Origin: Segetibacter aerophilus
Lineage (GTDB): Bacteria > Bacteroidota > Bacteroidia > Chitinophagales > Chitinophagaceae
Assembly: GCF_007991655.1 (NCBI RefSeq)
Contig: NZ_BJYT01000001.1
Coordinates: forward strand, 372,001 to 436,000
Reading direction: 5' to 3'
Length of the DNA: 64,000 nucleotides
Part shown: positions 49,430 to 58,627 of the stretch, piece by piece
Numbering within the stretch: the stretch's first letter is position 1
Layout: each line of letters starts with the position of its first letter
Translations under genes and position numbers: made by a program
Notes under the pieces: model-generated
Databases searched by the model: none
What the model was told of the DNA's origin: nothing
What the model saw: the letters and a program-made list of their open reading frames with translations, nothing else

Positions 49430-50758
49430 ATGAAAATTGTTATTGTTGGAACTGGTTACGTTGGACTTGTAACTGGAGCCTGTCTTTCAGAGGTGGGCGT
49501 CGATGTAGTTTGCGTTGATGTAAATCAGGAAAAAATCGATAACCTTAAAAAGGGCATACTCCCGATCTTTGAGCCGGGTTTAGATACCATTGTAAAAAGC
49601 AACTACAGTAAGGGCCGTCTAAGTTTCAGCACAAATTTATCTGAGGCTGTGAAGGACGCACAAGTAGCTTTTATCGCCGTTGGTACCCCCCCGGGCGAAG
49701 ATGGAAGCGCCGATTTGAAATACGTGTTGCAGGTCGCTAATACAATAGGAAGTTGTATTGACGATTATATCATCGTTGTAACTAAAAGTACTGTTCCGGT
49801 CGGCACCGCGAAAAAAGTTAAATCTGGAATTGCGTCAGCTTTAGAAAAAAGAGGCGTCCAAATAGATTTTGATGTTGCATCTAATCCCGAATTTTTAAAA
49901 GAAGGAGCTGCGGTCGAAGATTTTCTGAAGCCTGACCGGATTGTCATCGGCGTAGAATCCGACCGGGCAAAAGAAGTACTTAGCAGGTTGTACCACCCAT
50001 TCTTATTGAACTCTCACCCGGTTCTGTTTATGGATATTCCTTCGGCAGAAATGACCAAATATGCAGCAAATGCAATGTTAGCGACCAAAATATCTTTTAT
50101 GAATGACATTGCTAATTTATGTGAACTAGTAGGTGCAAACGTAAATGAAGTACGAAAAGGGATTGGCTCAGATCCTCGTATAGGAAATCGTTTTATTTAT
50201 CCGGGAATAGGGTATGGTGGTTCTTGCTTTCCAAAGGACGTAAAAGCATTATTTCACACTTCTGATGATTACGGCTATAATATGCGAATATTAAAAGCAG
50301 TAGACGCAGTAAATGATGATCAAAAGCATATAATTTTTAGAAAGATTGAGCAACATTTTCAGGGTAATTTAAAGGGGAAAGTTTTTGCCTTATGGGGCCT
50401 GTCTTTCAAGCCTAACACAGACGATATGCGTGAAGCTCCGTCATTAGTACTTATCCAATCCCTACTTCAGGCGGGAGCAAAAGTTCATGCATATGATCCG
50501 GTAGCCATGGATGAAGCTGCGCACATGGTTGATGACCAGGTAATTTTCACCAGGGGCGCTATAGATGCTGTAAAAGGAGCGGATGCACTTGTTTTAGTAA
50601 CTGAGTGGGCTGAATTCCGTTTACCCGACTGGACCAAAGTAAAATCAATTATGAATGGGCAAGTGATTTTTGACGGTCGTAATATTTATGATTCTTCACA
50701 AGTTACAGAAGCGGGTTTCTCTTATTATGGAATTGGTGTACAGCCGTCAAAATTATAA
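49430..50758 (+). CDS. ugd: UDP-glucose 6-dehydrogenase
   Basis: The protein has 442 residues. The N-terminal Rossmann NAD site is MKIVIVGTGYVGLVTGACLS; the catalytic Cys lies in GYGGSCFPKD (near residue 266). The C-terminal UDP-binding domain shows LWGLSFKPNTDDMREAPS. It oxidises UDP-glucose to UDP-glucuronate with two NAD+. Only 3 bp separate it from the next gene, UDP-glucuronate decarboxylase, which takes the product on to UDP-xylose. The length and motifs are complete. Confidence 0.96.
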   Translation: MKIVIVGTGYVGLVTGACLSEVGVDVVCVDVNQEKIDNLKKGILPIFEPGLDTIVKSNYSKGRLSFSTNLSEAVKDAQVAFIAVGTPPGEDGSADLKYVLQVANTIGSCIDDYIIVVTKSTVPVGTAKKVKSGIASALEKRGVQIDFDVASNPEFLKEGAAVEDFLKPDRIVIGVESDRAKEVLSRLYHPFLLNSHPVLFMDIPSAEMTKYAANAMLATKISFMNDIANLCELVGANVNEVRKGIGSDPRIGNRFIYPGIGYGGSCFPKDVKALFHTSDDYGYNMRILKAVDAVNDDQKHIIFRKIEQHFQGNLKGKVFALWGLSFKPNTDDMREAPSLVLIQSLLQAGAKVHAYDPVAMDEAAHMVDDQVIFTRGAIDAVKGADALVLVTEWAEFRLPDWTKVKSIMNGQVIFDGRNIYDSSQVTEAGFSYYGIGVQPSKL

Positions 50759-50761
50759 GAT

Positions 50762-51739
50762 ATGAAGAAAAGAATACTAATAACGGGAGCAGCAGGATTT
50801 TTAGGCTCCCACTTATGTGATCGTTTTATAAAAGAAGGGTTTCACGTAATAGCAATGGATAACCTTATTACGGGAGACTTGAAAAATATTGAGCATCTTT
50901 TCCCTTTAGAGAACTTTGAATTTCATCACCATGATGTATCTAAATTCATTCATGTTCCAGGAAAATTAGATTACATATTACATTTTGCTTCGCCGGCGAG
51001 CCCGATAGATTATCTAAAAATTCCTATCCAAACACTAAAGGTCGGTTCATTGGGTACCCATAATTGCATGGGTTTGGCAAAAGATAAAAAGGCGAGGATA
51101 CTAGTGGCTTCTACTAGCGAAGTCTATGGAGATCCACTTGTACATCCTCAAACTGAAGATTATTGGGGTAATGTAAACCCTGTCGGACCAAGAGGTGTAT
51201 ACGACGAAGCAAAGCGTTTTCAGGAAGCAATTACAATGGCCTATCACACCTTTCATCAGGTAGAAACACGGATAATTCGCATCTTTAATACATATGGGCC
51301 CCGAATGAGATTAAACGATGGCCGTGCTTTGCCTGCGTTTATTGGCCAGGCGCTGAGAGGAGAGAATTTAACAGTATTTGGTGACGGCTCACAGACGAGG
51401 TCTTTTTGTTATGTGGATGATCTGGTAGAAGGCATCTATCGATTACTTATGAGTGATTACGCAAGCCCTGTAAATATTGGAAATCCTGATGAAATTACTC
51501 TAAAGGAATTTGCAGAAGAAGTTCTCAAGTTGACTGAGTCTAATGTCGAAATTGTATTTAAACCACTGCCAGTCGACGATCCAAAGCAAAGACGTCCTGA
51601 TATCACAAGGGCAAAGGAAATCCTTGGGTGGCAACCAAGAGTTTCGAGGTCAGAAGGATTGAAAATGACATATGACTATTTTAAAAACTTGTCAAACGAA
51701 GAACTATACAAGACTCCGAAAGAATTTGTAAGTAAATAA
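50762..51739 (+). CDS. UDP-glucuronate decarboxylase (UDP-xylose synthase), SDR family
   Basis: The protein has 325 residues. The extended SDR NAD motif is [16 protein letters not shown]; the catalytic Ser/Thr is in [11 protein letters not shown] and the YxxxK in [12 protein letters not shown]. The SEVYGDP...GVYDEAKR pattern and the close ugd gene favour UDP-xylose synthase over other epimerases. The reaction is UDP-glucuronate to UDP-xylose plus CO2. It ends the three-gene exopolysaccharide unit; a 19-bp perfect palindrome terminator follows at 51781. Confidence 0.92.
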   Translation: MKKRILITGAAGFLGSHLCDRFIKEGFHVIAMDNLITGDLKNIEHLFPLENFEFHHHDVSKFIHVPGKLDYILHFASPASPIDYLKIPIQTLKVGSLGTHNCMGLAKDKKARILVASTSEVYGDPLVHPQTEDYWGNVNPVGPRGVYDEAKRFQEAITMAYHTFHQVETRIIRIFNTYGPRMRLNDGRALPAFIGQALRGENLTVFGDGSQTRSFCYVDDLVEGIYRLLMSDYASPVNIGNPDEITLKEFAEEVLKLTESNVEIVFKPLPVDDPKQRRPDITRAKEILGWQPRVSRSEGLKMTYDYFKNLSNEELYKTPKEFVSK

Positions 51740-51780
51740 ATTAGGTATAATAGGATAAATAAGAGATAATCATTGAAAGT

Positions 51781-51818
51781 AAAAAGCAAAAGAAGCGAAT
51801 TCGCTTCTTTTGCTTTTT
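51781..51818. terminator. Perfect 19-bp palindrome, terminator
   Basis: The left arm 51781-51799 (AAAAAGCAAAAGAAGCGAA) and the right arm 51800-51818 are exact reverse complements with no loop base, ending TTTTT. It separates the exopolysaccharide genes from the ribosomal operon and could stop transcription from either side. Confidence 0.9.
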
Positions 51819-52147
51819 GCACCTGCCCTCTTACTACGGGTAATGCTATTTTATGTGGTTGGAGGTTTTAGGTTTTAAGATACAAATTATCAAAATTTTT
51901 AAAACAAGATTTTGCTGGCTGAGCAGTTATAGATATTATGATTAGAGAAAAGTAGTCTTTAACGAAAAAGAAGAAATTGTTTAATATCACGGCGAATTTG
52001 CAAATCTTTTACAACTTTCAGCAATAATTCTTTTTAAAATGTTGGATGATAATATGTAACCTCTTACCTTTGCGCTCCCAAATCAGATTAACGAAGGCAA
52101 TAAAAACTATTTTTGAACCTATTAATTGGAAAAACTGGGGATAGATT
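51819..52147. other. 329-bp region upstream of the ribosomal operon
   Basis: It is AT-rich and contains the predicted rpsJ promoter (52042-52072). No open frame, repeat copy or other hairpin was seen. The predicted transcript has about 70 nt before the rpsJ ATG. Confidence 0.5.
52042..52072 (+). promoter_or_regulatory. Bacteroidota-type promoter of the ribosomal operon
   Basis: TTG at 52042-52044, a 20-bp gap, then TACCTTTG at 52065-52072, which matches TAnnTTTG exactly. It lies about 75 bp before the rpsJ start and after the upstream terminator, as expected for the start of the S10-spc operon. Confidence 0.7.
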
Positions 52148-52453
52148 ATGTCTCAAAGAATCAGAATCAAACTACAATCTTACGATCACAACCTGGTAGA
52201 CAAATCTGCCGAGAAAATTGTGAAGACAGTTCGGAGCACTGGAGCAGTGGTTACAGGTCCTATTCCTTTACCAACGCAAAAGAAAATTTTCACCGTACTA
52301 CGTTCACCACACGTTAACAAAAAAGCAAGAGAGCAGTTTCAACTGTGTACACACAAAAGATTGCTTGACATCTATACTTCTTCTTCTAGAACTGTTGATG
52401 CTCTAAGTAAGCTTGACTTGCCTTCAGGCGTTGAAGTTGAAATCAAGGCATAA
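52148..52453 (+). CDS. rpsJ: 30S ribosomal protein S10
   Basis: The protein has 101 residues, the usual length. It begins [20 protein letters not shown] and contains [20 protein letters not shown] and [15 protein letters not shown], which are diagnostic of S10. S10 sits in the head of the small subunit and also acts in antitermination with NusB. It is the first gene of the operon; 271 bp separate it from rplC, far more than usual, and that gap holds the structured RNA at 52550-52693. Confidence 0.98.
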   Translation: MSQRIRIKLQSYDHNLVDKSAEKIVKTVRSTGAVVTGPIPLPTQKKIFTVLRSPHVNKKAREQFQLCTHKRLLDIYTSSSRTVDALSKLDLPSGVEVEIKA

Positions 52454-52549
52454 GTTGCCTTCCTAATAGGAAAAAACTAAGTTCTTAAAATATCATCTCT
52501 CAATTGTAGGATTACAAAAAAAGAGCGCTGATAAAATAAACAAAAAAAT

Positions 52550-52693
52550 CCTCATCTCTTTTAAAGAGATGAGGGGACATATGAACAAGCCCTTCGAGGT
52601 TTGTTTACCATCGGTACTTCCTCTCTCGCAAGTGAGACACATTGGAAAAGGTCGATGGCAAACGGGGATTGAATTACGCACAGCGTAATGTCC
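52550..52693 (+). ncRNA. Predicted structured RNA between rpsJ and rplC (possible ribosomal-protein leader)
   Basis: Five helices can be drawn by hand. P0: CCTCATCTCTT (52550-52560) with 52564-52574. P1: GGAC (52575-52578) with GTCC (52690-52693), closing the rest. P2: AACAAGCC (52584-52591) with GGTTTGTT (52598-52605). P3: CCATCG (52608-52613) with CGATGG (52653-52658), capped by TCTCG/TGAGA (52624-52637). P4: ATTACGC (52673-52679) with GCGTAAT (52683-52689). P2, P3 and P4 branch from P1. A GGAGG lies 17 bases before the rplC ATG. I know of no named family for it; control of rplC/rplD translation by a ribosomal protein is the likeliest role. Confidence 0.5.
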
Positions 52694-52724
52694 TTGCAAC
52701 ATCGGAGGCTAAAACAAAATAACA

Positions 52725-53342
52725 ATGAAAGGTATTATTGGCAAAAAGATTGGGATGACCAGTATCTTCGGCACCGATGGAAAGCAAACAGCTTGTACCA
52801 TTATCGAAGCTGGTCCCTGCACAGTAACCCAGGTTAAAACTGCGGATACTGATGGTTACACTTCCACTCAGATCGCTTATGGCGACAAAAAAGAAAAGAA
52901 CTCCACTAAGGCCGAGATCAATCACTTCGCAAAGGCCAACACTACAGCTAAACGTGTAGTAAAAGAATTCAGAGATTACTCATTAAACAAATCATTAGGA
53001 GATACTATTACCGTTGATATTTTCACTGAAGGTGAAAGTGTTGAAGTAGTTGGTACTACCAAGGGTAAAGGTTTCCAGGGTGTTGTCAAGCGTCATGGTT
53101 TCCATGGTGTGGGTGAAGCTTCTCACGGTCAACACGATCGCCAGAGAGCTCCCGGTTCTGTTGGTGGATCATCTTATCCTTCACGTGTATTTAAAGGTAT
53201 GCGCATGGCCGGCCGCATGGGTCAGGACAGAGTAAAAGTGAAGGGTTTGAAAATTGTGAAAATTTTCCCTGAAAAGAATTATTTATTAATCAGTGGTTCT
53301 GTTCCCGGCCACAATGGTTCCATCGTTTTAATACAGAAATAA
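52725..53342 (+). CDS. rplC: 50S ribosomal protein L3
   Basis: The protein has 205 residues. It begins [20 protein letters not shown] and includes [17 protein letters not shown] and a [20 protein letters not shown] segment close to the peptidyl-transferase centre. L3 is an early assembly protein of the large subunit. Its start lies downstream of the structured spacer, so translation of this and later genes could be tuned separately from rpsJ. Confidence 0.98.
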   Translation: MKGIIGKKIGMTSIFGTDGKQTACTIIEAGPCTVTQVKTADTDGYTSTQIAYGDKKEKNSTKAEINHFAKANTTAKRVVKEFRDYSLNKSLGDTITVDIFTEGESVEVVGTTKGKGFQGVVKRHGFHGVGEASHGQHDRQRAPGSVGGSSYPSRVFKGMRMAGRMGQDRVKVKGLKIVKIFPEKNYLLISGSVPGHNGSIVLIQK

Positions 53343-53344
53343 TC

Positions 53345-53986
53345 ATGCAAATAGACGTTTTAAATATACAAGGTCAACCAACCGGCCGTTCTGTAGAATT
53401 ACCGGAAGAAATTTTTGGTGCAGAACCTAATAACCACGTGATCTACCTGGCCGTTAAACAATATTTAGCAGCTCAGCGTCAAGGTACTCACAAAGTTAAA
53501 ACACGTGCTGAGGTGCAAGGTGCAAGCCGCAAACTTCACAAACAAAAAGGTACTGGTGGAGCTCGTAAAGGTAACATCCGTAACCCTTTATATAAAGGTG
53601 GTGGTACCATCTTTGGACCAAAACCACATAGCTACGATATTAAGCTGAACCGTAAGGTGAAAGATCTTGCTAAGATCAGCGCACTTTCTCATAAAGCGAA
53701 AGACAATGCAATTGTTGTTGTTGAGGATATCAATATGGATACTCCTAAAACAAAACAATTTCTAAATATCATGGGTACACTAAATGTGTCCGATAAGAAG
53801 ACTTTGTTTGTTGTTCCTGAATATAATGAGACGTTGCATTTAAGCAGCCGTAATATTCCAAATGCAGCAGCAGTTTTATTAAGCGATGTAAACACTTATG
53901 AAATTGTAAATGCAGACGTGCTAGTACTTACCGAAAGCGCTGCTAAGATTTTTGTTGATGACGAAGCTGCAGTAGCTGAAGCATAA
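53345..53986 (+). CDS. rplD: 50S ribosomal protein L4
   Basis: The protein has 213 residues. The signature loop RKLHKQKGTGGARKGNIRNP that reaches into the exit tunnel is present, followed by FGPKPHSYDIKLNRKVK. It starts 2 bp after the rplC stop. In E. coli L4 represses its own operon; here the structured rpsJ-rplC spacer would be the natural place to look for such control. Confidence 0.98.
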   Translation: MQIDVLNIQGQPTGRSVELPEEIFGAEPNNHVIYLAVKQYLAAQRQGTHKVKTRAEVQGASRKLHKQKGTGGARKGNIRNPLYKGGGTIFGPKPHSYDIKLNRKVKDLAKISALSHKAKDNAIVVVEDINMDTPKTKQFLNIMGTLNVSDKKTLFVVPEYNETLHLSSRNIPNAAAVLLSDVNTYEIVNADVLVLTESAAKIFVDDEAAVAEA

Positions 53987-54024
53987 TTAAAGATGCTAAT
54001 TAAGAAATTTTCAAATTAAGAATA

Positions 54025-54324
54025 ATGAAACTCACAGAAGTTTTAGTTAAGCCGATACTTACAGAAAAAGCAAATCTTCAGCAAGATAAGCTGAGAAGAT
54101 ATGCTTTCAGAGTTGGTCGTAAGGCAAACAAGCTGGAAATTAAGAAAGCGGTTGAAGAGTTTTACGGTGTTACAGTTATCAATGTAAATACTGCTGTAGT
54201 ACCGGGCAAAAATAAAACTCGTTATACAAAAGCTGGTTTTGTAAAAGGTCAAAAACCTGCTTACAAAAAAGCACTTGTTACCGTAGCAGATGGTGAAACG
54301 ATAGACTTATACGGAAACATCTAG
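54025..54324 (+). CDS. rplW: 50S ribosomal protein L23
   Basis: The protein has 99 residues and begins MKLTEVLVKPILTEKANLQQ, with FRVGRKANKLEIKKAVEEFY and a TKAGFVKGQKPAYKKALV tail. L23 lies at the tunnel exit and docks trigger factor and SRP. The gap to rplD is 38 bp and to rplB 51 bp. Confidence 0.98.
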   Translation: MKLTEVLVKPILTEKANLQQDKLRRYAFRVGRKANKLEIKKAVEEFYGVTVINVNTAVVPGKNKTRYTKAGFVKGQKPAYKKALVTVADGETIDLYGNI

Positions 54325-54375
54325 TCATAATAATTAATAGTTGGCGACGCTGATAAGTTCGCAAAAACAGATAAG

Positions 54376-55215
54376 ATGGCACTAAGAAAATACAAACCGA
54401 CGACAGCAGGTACCAGATGGAGAATTGGTAATGCCTATGCTGAAATTACAACTGACACACCTGAAAAGAGTTTGTTGGATGTTAAGACCCGTACTGGTGG
54501 TAGAAACTTCCAGGGTAGAAGAGCAATGCGTTACATTGGGGGCGGTCACAAAAAGATGTATCGTATCATTGACTTCAAGAGAGATAAGAAAAACATTCCT
54601 GCTACTGTTGCAAGCATTGAGTACGATCCAAACCGTACAGCATTCATCGCTTTGCTTAACTACGTAGATGGAGAAAAAAGATATATAATAGCTCCACAAG
54701 GATTACAGGTTGGTGCAACTGTTTTAAGTGGCGATACTGTAGCTCCTGATTTAGGAAATGCACTTCAAATGAAAAACATGCCGCTAGGTACTGTTGTTCA
54801 CAATATTGAAATGCAACCTGGACAAGGTGGTAAGCTGGTAAGAAGTGCTGGTGGATCTGCACAGTTAAGTAACAAGGAAGAAAGATATGCTGTACTTAAA
54901 ATGCCAAGTGGTGAGTTACGAAAAGTATTGATCAATTGTTACGCTACTGTAGGTGTTGTTAGTAACAGTGACCATAGTTTGCAAAGCATGGGTAAAGCTG
55001 GTCGTAATGTATGGAAAGGTATCAGGCCACGTACAAGAGGTGTAGCTATGAACCCGGTAGATCACCCAATGGGTGGCGGTGAAGGTAGAGCATCTGGTGG
55101 ACAACCTCGTAGCAGAACCGGTCAATACTCAAGAGGTTTGAAAACAAGAACTAAGGGTAAAGCAAGCGATAAACTGATTATTCAGAGAAGCAACGGTAAG
55201 AAACTAGCAAAATAA
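54376..55215 (+). CDS. rplB: 50S ribosomal protein L2
   Basis: The protein has 279 residues, full length. It begins [20 protein letters not shown], and contains [17 protein letters not shown] and the conserved [20 protein letters not shown] near the C-terminus, including the His close to the peptidyl-transferase centre. L2 is needed for subunit joining and peptide bond formation. Confidence 0.98.
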   Translation: MALRKYKPTTAGTRWRIGNAYAEITTDTPEKSLLDVKTRTGGRNFQGRRAMRYIGGGHKKMYRIIDFKRDKKNIPATVASIEYDPNRTAFIALLNYVDGEKRYIIAPQGLQVGATVLSGDTVAPDLGNALQMKNMPLGTVVHNIEMQPGQGGKLVRSAGGSAQLSNKEERYAVLKMPSGELRKVLINCYATVGVVSNSDHSLQSMGKAGRNVWKGIRPRTRGVAMNPVDHPMGGGEGRASGGQPRSRTGQYSRGLKTRTKGKASDKLIIQRSNGKKLAK

Positions 55216-55250
55216 GATTTTCACAATAATAATTTAACTCATTAACTAAT

Positions 55251-55520
55251 ATGGGTCGTTCAATTAAAAAAGGTCCTTACGTAGCAGCTAAACTGGAAGG
55301 TAAAGTGCTTGCTATAAATGATGGTACCGCTAAGAAATCTGTTATTAAAACATGGTCTCGCCGCTCTACCATCACCCCGGATTTTGTGGGACATACATTC
55401 GCTGTACACAACGGTAACAAATTTATTCCTGTTTATGTAACGGAATTTATGGTAGGCCATAAATTAGGTGAATTTGCCCCAACCCGCAACTTCAAAGGAC
55501 ACTCTAACAAGAAGCAATAA
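55251..55520 (+). CDS. rpsS: 30S ribosomal protein S19
   Basis: The protein has 89 residues and begins [20 protein letters not shown], with [20 protein letters not shown] and FVPVYVTE-like [20 protein letters not shown]. It binds 16S rRNA in the head with S13. The spacer to rplV contains an imperfect 12-bp dyad (55526-55580). Confidence 0.98.
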   Translation: MGRSIKKGPYVAAKLEGKVLAINDGTAKKSVIKTWSRRSTITPDFVGHTFAVHNGNKFIPVYVTEFMVGHKLGEFAPTRNFKGHSNKKQ

Positions 55521-55525
55521 AACAT

Positions 55526-55580
55526 AGTTACCAGTTACGGTTTCCGGTTAACGGCGACTAGTAACGGGAAACTGGAAACT
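55526..55580. repeat. Dyad in the rpsS-rplV spacer
   Basis: AGTTACCAGTTA (55526-55537) and AAACTGGAAACT (55569-55580) pair at 10 of 12 positions. The spacer is built almost only of GTTACC/GTTTCC-like words and ends 8 bp before the rplV start codon. Confidence 0.55.
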
Positions 55581-55588
55581 TATAAAAA

Positions 55589-55993
55589 ATGGAAGCAGTA
55601 GCAAAATTGATGAATTATCCGACTTCTCCCCGCAAAATGCGTTTGCTGGCAGATCTTATCCGTGGAATGGCGGTTGAAAATGCCATAGCTACTTTGGAGC
55701 ATCATCCAAAGCATCCGGCTACACCACTGGGGAAGTTGTTGAAAAGTGCAATTAATAACTGGGAGCAGAAGAATGAAGGCACAAGTGCTGCAGATGCTAA
55801 CCTGGTTGTAAAAACAATTTTTGTTGATGGAGCCCGTACTTTACGTCGTATGCGTCCTGCACCACAGGGCCGTGGATACAGAATTCGTAAGCGCAGTAAC
55901 CACGTAACGATTATTGTCGATACTAAAACAAATGAAGTGTCAAAGAACGTTTATGGTTCTAATGACAGGGCTTCTAAAAACAATCATTCGTAA
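55589..55993 (+). CDS. rplV: 50S ribosomal protein L22
   Basis: The protein has 134 residues. It shows [20 protein letters not shown] and the beta-hairpin end [20 protein letters not shown], which lines the exit tunnel. A short polar C-terminal extension ([15 protein letters not shown]) goes beyond the canonical fold. It is followed by rpsC after 18 bp. Confidence 0.98.
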   Translation: MEAVAKLMNYPTSPRKMRLLADLIRGMAVENAIATLEHHPKHPATPLGKLLKSAINNWEQKNEGTSAADANLVVKTIFVDGARTLRRMRPAPQGRGYRIRKRSNHVTIIVDTKTNEVSKNVYGSNDRASKNNHS

Positions 55994-56011
55994 AACTTAT
56001 ATAACCAAAAT

Positions 56012-56857
56012 ATGGGTCAGAAAACAAATCCTATTGGTCTAAGGTTAGGTATCATCAAAGGTTGGGAAAGTAACTGGTATGGTAATCACAGAGATTACGC
56101 AGGTAAACTTATCGAGGACCATAAGATCAGAACATACCTTACTGCACGTATCAATAAAGGTGGTATAGCCAAAATTGTGATCGAGCGTACTTTAGGAAAG
56201 TTGATTATAACTATTCATACATCTAAACCAGGTATCATCATTGGTAAAGGTGGTGGAGAAGTTGATAGAATTAAAGAAGAGCTTAAAAAGCTTACTAATA
56301 AAGAAGACGTTCAAATTAATATTCTTGAGATCCGTCGTCCTGAGTTGGATGCAAATATTGTAGGAGATACAATTGCACGCCAAATCGAGAACCGTATCAA
56401 TTTTAAAAGAGCTATTAAAATGTCTATCGCTTCTGCACTTCGTATGGGTGCCGAAGGCATCAAGGTAAAAGTAAGCGGCCGTTTAGGTGGTGCTGAAATT
56501 GCCCGTAGCGAGGAAATCAAGCAGGGCCGTACTCCATTACATACTTTACGTATGGATATTGACTACGCAAGTGTTTTCGCTCAAACAGTTTATGGAAAGA
56601 TCGGTATTAAAGTATGGATCTGTAAAGGTGAAGTATTAGGTAAGAGAGAGTTGAATCCGAACTTCGTTGGTGGTAAAGATGGTGGCGAAAGAAGAGATGG
56701 CGGTGGAGATAACAGGAGAGGAGATGACAGAGGTGGATTTAGAGGTGGAGACAGAAGAGACAACCGTGGCGGTGGTGGAGATAACCGTGGTGGCGGTGGA
56801 AGAGATAACCGTGGCGGCGGTGGCGGATACCAGGGCCAGGGCGGTGGAAGAAGATAA
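56012..56857 (+). CDS. rpsC: 30S ribosomal protein S3 with long RGG-rich C-terminal tail
   Basis: The protein has 281 residues. The canonical part (about 1-220) starts [20 protein letters not shown], has the KH motif [20 protein letters not shown] and ends near [17 protein letters not shown]. It is followed by about 60 residues made of Gly, Arg, Asp and Asn with RGG-like units ([20 protein letters not shown]). That tail is disordered and should bind RNA non-specifically. S3 forms part of the mRNA entry helicase. Codon use stays in frame to the stop at 56857, so this is not a frameshift. Confidence 0.97.
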   Translation: MGQKTNPIGLRLGIIKGWESNWYGNHRDYAGKLIEDHKIRTYLTARINKGGIAKIVIERTLGKLIITIHTSKPGIIIGKGGGEVDRIKEELKKLTNKEDVQINILEIRRPELDANIVGDTIARQIENRINFKRAIKMSIASALRMGAEGIKVKVSGRLGGAEIARSEEIKQGRTPLHTLRMDIDYASVFAQTVYGKIGIKVWICKGEVLGKRELNPNFVGGKDGGERRDGGGDNRRGDDRGGFRGGDRRDNRGGGGDNRGGGGRDNRGGGGGYQGQGGGRR

Positions 56858-56916
56858 TCTCTTTAATGCAAGGGAGGCATAAAAAACAATTTATTGAAAC
56901 ATTCGGGTTCAGGCTA

Positions 56917-56949
56917 AAACTTGAAACCTGAAACTTGAAACTTGAAACT
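56917..56949 (+). repeat. Heptamer tandem repeat in the rpsC-rplP spacer
   Basis: AAACTTG, AAACCTG, AAACTTG, AAACTTG and a final AAACT: four and a half copies of a 7-bp word with one change, ending 9 bp before the rplP start codon. Confidence 0.85.
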
Positions 56950-56958
56950 ATATAAAAG

Positions 56959-57378
56959 ATGTTACAGCCGAAAAGAACGAAGCACAGAAAAATGCAGAAA
57001 GGCCGGATGAAAGGTGACACGAAGCGTGGAGCTACTTTATCTTTTGGCTCTTTTGGTTTGAAAGCATTAGACTCTGTTTGGTTAACTAACCGCCAGATCG
57101 AATCTGCACGTCAGGCAATGACCCGTTCAATGAAACGTGAAGGTAATGTTTGGATACGCATTTTCCCTGACAAGGTAATTACTCATAAGCCTGCTGAGGT
57201 AAGGATGGGTAAAGGTAAAGGTAACCCTGAATATTGGGCTGCTGTGGTACAACCAGGACGTATTATTTTTGAAGCCGATGGTGTATCTGAAGAAGTGGCT
57301 AAAGCAGCATTTGCTCTTGCCGCACAAAAGCTTCCTATTCAAACTAAGTTCGTAGTTCGTCGAGAATTACAAGCTTAA
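56959..57378 (+). CDS. rplP: 50S ribosomal protein L16
   Basis: The protein has 139 residues and begins [20 protein letters not shown]. It includes [34 protein letters not shown]-like [20 protein letters not shown] and the terminal [13 protein letters not shown]16 organises the A site of the large subunit. Confidence 0.98.
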   Translation: MLQPKRTKHRKMQKGRMKGDTKRGATLSFGSFGLKALDSVWLTNRQIESARQAMTRSMKREGNVWIRIFPDKVITHKPAEVRMGKGKGNPEYWAAVVQPGRIIFEADGVSEEVAKAAFALAAQKLPIQTKFVVRRELQA

Positions 57379-57401
57379 TCACAACAAAAAAAGTTTTAGC
57401 A

Positions 57402-57614
57402 ATGGCTAATAAGAAATTCGAATTTAATAAAGGTCTGAAAGATTTGAACGAAAATGATCTTAAGGCCCGCATCCAGGAAGATGAGCTTCGATTGAAGAAG
57501 CTTGAATTTGCCCACGCAATTTCTCCGCTGGAAAACCCTATGAGTATTCGTGCCTTAAGAAGGGACGTTGCCCGTTTGAAAACAGAATTAAAGAATAGAG
57601 CGTTAGGCGTCTAA
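57402..57614 (+). CDS. rpmC: 50S ribosomal protein L29
   Basis: The protein has 70 residues, two long helices: NEKDLKARI-like LNENDLKARIQEDELRLKKL and ISPLENPMSIRALRRDVARL with KTELKNRALGV at the end. Length and place between rplP and rpsQ are standard. L29 sits next to L23 at the tunnel exit. Confidence 0.97.
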   Translation: MANKKFEFNKGLKDLNENDLKARIQEDELRLKKLEFAHAISPLENPMSIRALRRDVARLKTELKNRALGV

Positions 57615-57632
57615 CCCATAATAAACATTACA

Positions 57633-57890
57633 ATGTTAGAAAGAAATTTGCGTAAAATCAGGATCGGGGTGGTTAGTAGTAACAAGATGGATAAGACCAT
57701 TGTAGTTGCCGCTGAAAGAAAAGTAAAGCACCCCATTTACGGTAAATTCGTAAAGAAAACTACGAAGTTCCATGCCCACGATGAGAAGAACGAATGCAGC
57801 ATTGGAGATACTGTAAAGATCATGGAAACTCGTCCTCTTAGCAAAACTAAGCGTTGGAGACTAGTTGAGGTTGTTGAAAAAGTGAAGTAA
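57633..57890 (+). CDS. rpsQ: 30S ribosomal protein S17
   Basis: The protein has 85 residues. It has [40 protein letters not shown] and [20 protein letters not shown], the S17 signature. It is an early 16S rRNA-binding OB-fold protein. The 157-bp spacer after it is dominated by TAGC words and hairpins. Confidence 0.98.
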   Translation: MLERNLRKIRIGVVSSNKMDKTIVVAAERKVKHPIYGKFVKKTTKFHAHDEKNECSIGDTVKIMETRPLSKTKRWRLVEVVEKVK

Positions 57891-57909
57891 GAACAATAAG
57901 CCGCAGGCT

Positions 57910-58046
57910 GTTAGCTTCAAGCTATAAGCAATATTAGCGGATCAAGCTTTTAGCTAAATAGCTACAAGCCTCTGAAAAAGATTAAGTCAAAAATTTGTTT
58001 ATTGGCTATTAGCAGCAGCTAATAGCTTAAAGCTAAAAGCTAATAA
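57910..58046. repeat. AGCT/TAGC word array with hairpin in the rpsQ-rplN spacer
   Basis: Nearly the whole spacer is made of variants of TTAGCT/AAGCT in both directions. The clearest hairpin is GCTATTAGC (58005-58013), loop AGCA, GCTAATAGC (58018-58026), a perfect 9-bp stem, followed by AAAGCTAAAAGCTAATAA. It ends directly at the rplN start codon (58048). Confidence 0.75.
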
Positions 58047-58047
58047 A

Positions 58048-58416
58048 ATGATTCAGCAGGAAAGTAGATTGAACGTAGCTGATAACAGCGGTGCAAAAGA
58101 AGTTTTGTGTATTCGTGTGTTAGGTAACTCCGGTCAGGACTACGCAAGAATTGGTGACAAGATTGTTGTTACTGTTAAAGATGCAATGCCGGCTGCCGGC
58201 GTTAAAAAAGGAACTGTTTCAAAAGCGGTTATTGTTCGTACAAAAAATAAATTGCGTCGCAAAGATGGTTCATACATCCGTTTTGATGATAACGCAGTCG
58301 TATTGTTGAACAACTCCGATGAGCCAAGAGGTACCCGGATTTTCGGGCCTGTTGCTAGAGAATTGAGAGATAAGGGATATATGAAAATTATCTCCTTGGC
58401 TCCGGAAGTTTTATAA
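58048..58416 (+). CDS. rplN: 50S ribosomal protein L14
   Basis: The protein has 122 residues and begins [20 protein letters not shown]. It contains [20 protein letters not shown] and [20 protein letters not shown], the L14 signature. It contacts 16S rRNA across the subunit interface. The 211-bp spacer to rplX holds a dyad and a dispersed-repeat copy. Confidence 0.98.
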   Translation: MIQQESRLNVADNSGAKEVLCIRVLGNSGQDYARIGDKIVVTVKDAMPAAGVKKGTVSKAVIVRTKNKLRRKDGSYIRFDDNAVVLLNNSDEPRGTRIFGPVARELRDKGYMKIISLAPEVL

Positions 58417-58423
58417 TAAGTAT

Positions 58424-58485
58424 AACGAGAAATTAGAGACCGGCTTGATTGCTAATGATTACTTTCGCGCCTCGTTTTTCTCGTT
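58424..58485 (+). repeat. 9-bp dyad with 44-nt loop after rplN, possibly terminator-like
   Basis: AACGAGAAA (58424-58432) pairs with TTTCTCGTT (58477-58485), followed by TTATAG. The stem is perfect but the loop is long, so termination would be partial at most. Confidence 0.5.
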
Positions 58486-58510
58486 TTATAGTGTAGAAGG
58501 GTGTTTTAGG

Positions 58511-58530
58511 GTACAAATGAGTGACACAAC
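58511..58530 (-). repeat. Dispersed intergenic repeat copy inside the ribosomal operon
   Basis: GTACAAATGAGTGACACAAC is the reverse complement of GTTGTGTCACTCATTTGTAC, closely matching the copies at 5712 and 42619. It lies between rplN and rplX, about 100 bp before the rplX start. Confidence 0.65.
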
Positions 58531-58627
58531 AGGAGCAGAAAAAAGAAACAAAGCAGGCTGACAAATAGAAATAGTTGCGGAGCCGGAAATTTCGCAAATA
58601 AGCAATAAGCATAAAAAAACAAACAAA

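Noticed and set aside
49684-49693. C7 run in the UDP-glucose dehydrogenase gene as a phase-variable tract
   Set aside because: It encodes conserved residues (GTPPGEDGSAD) of the family, the frame is intact and the tract is short.
52575-52693. Cloverleaf-like fold in the rpsJ-rplC spacer taken as a tRNA
   Set aside because: There is no T-loop TTCGA in a 7-nt loop with a 5-bp stem, the P4 loop is 3 nt, and no anticodon arm or acceptor end fits.
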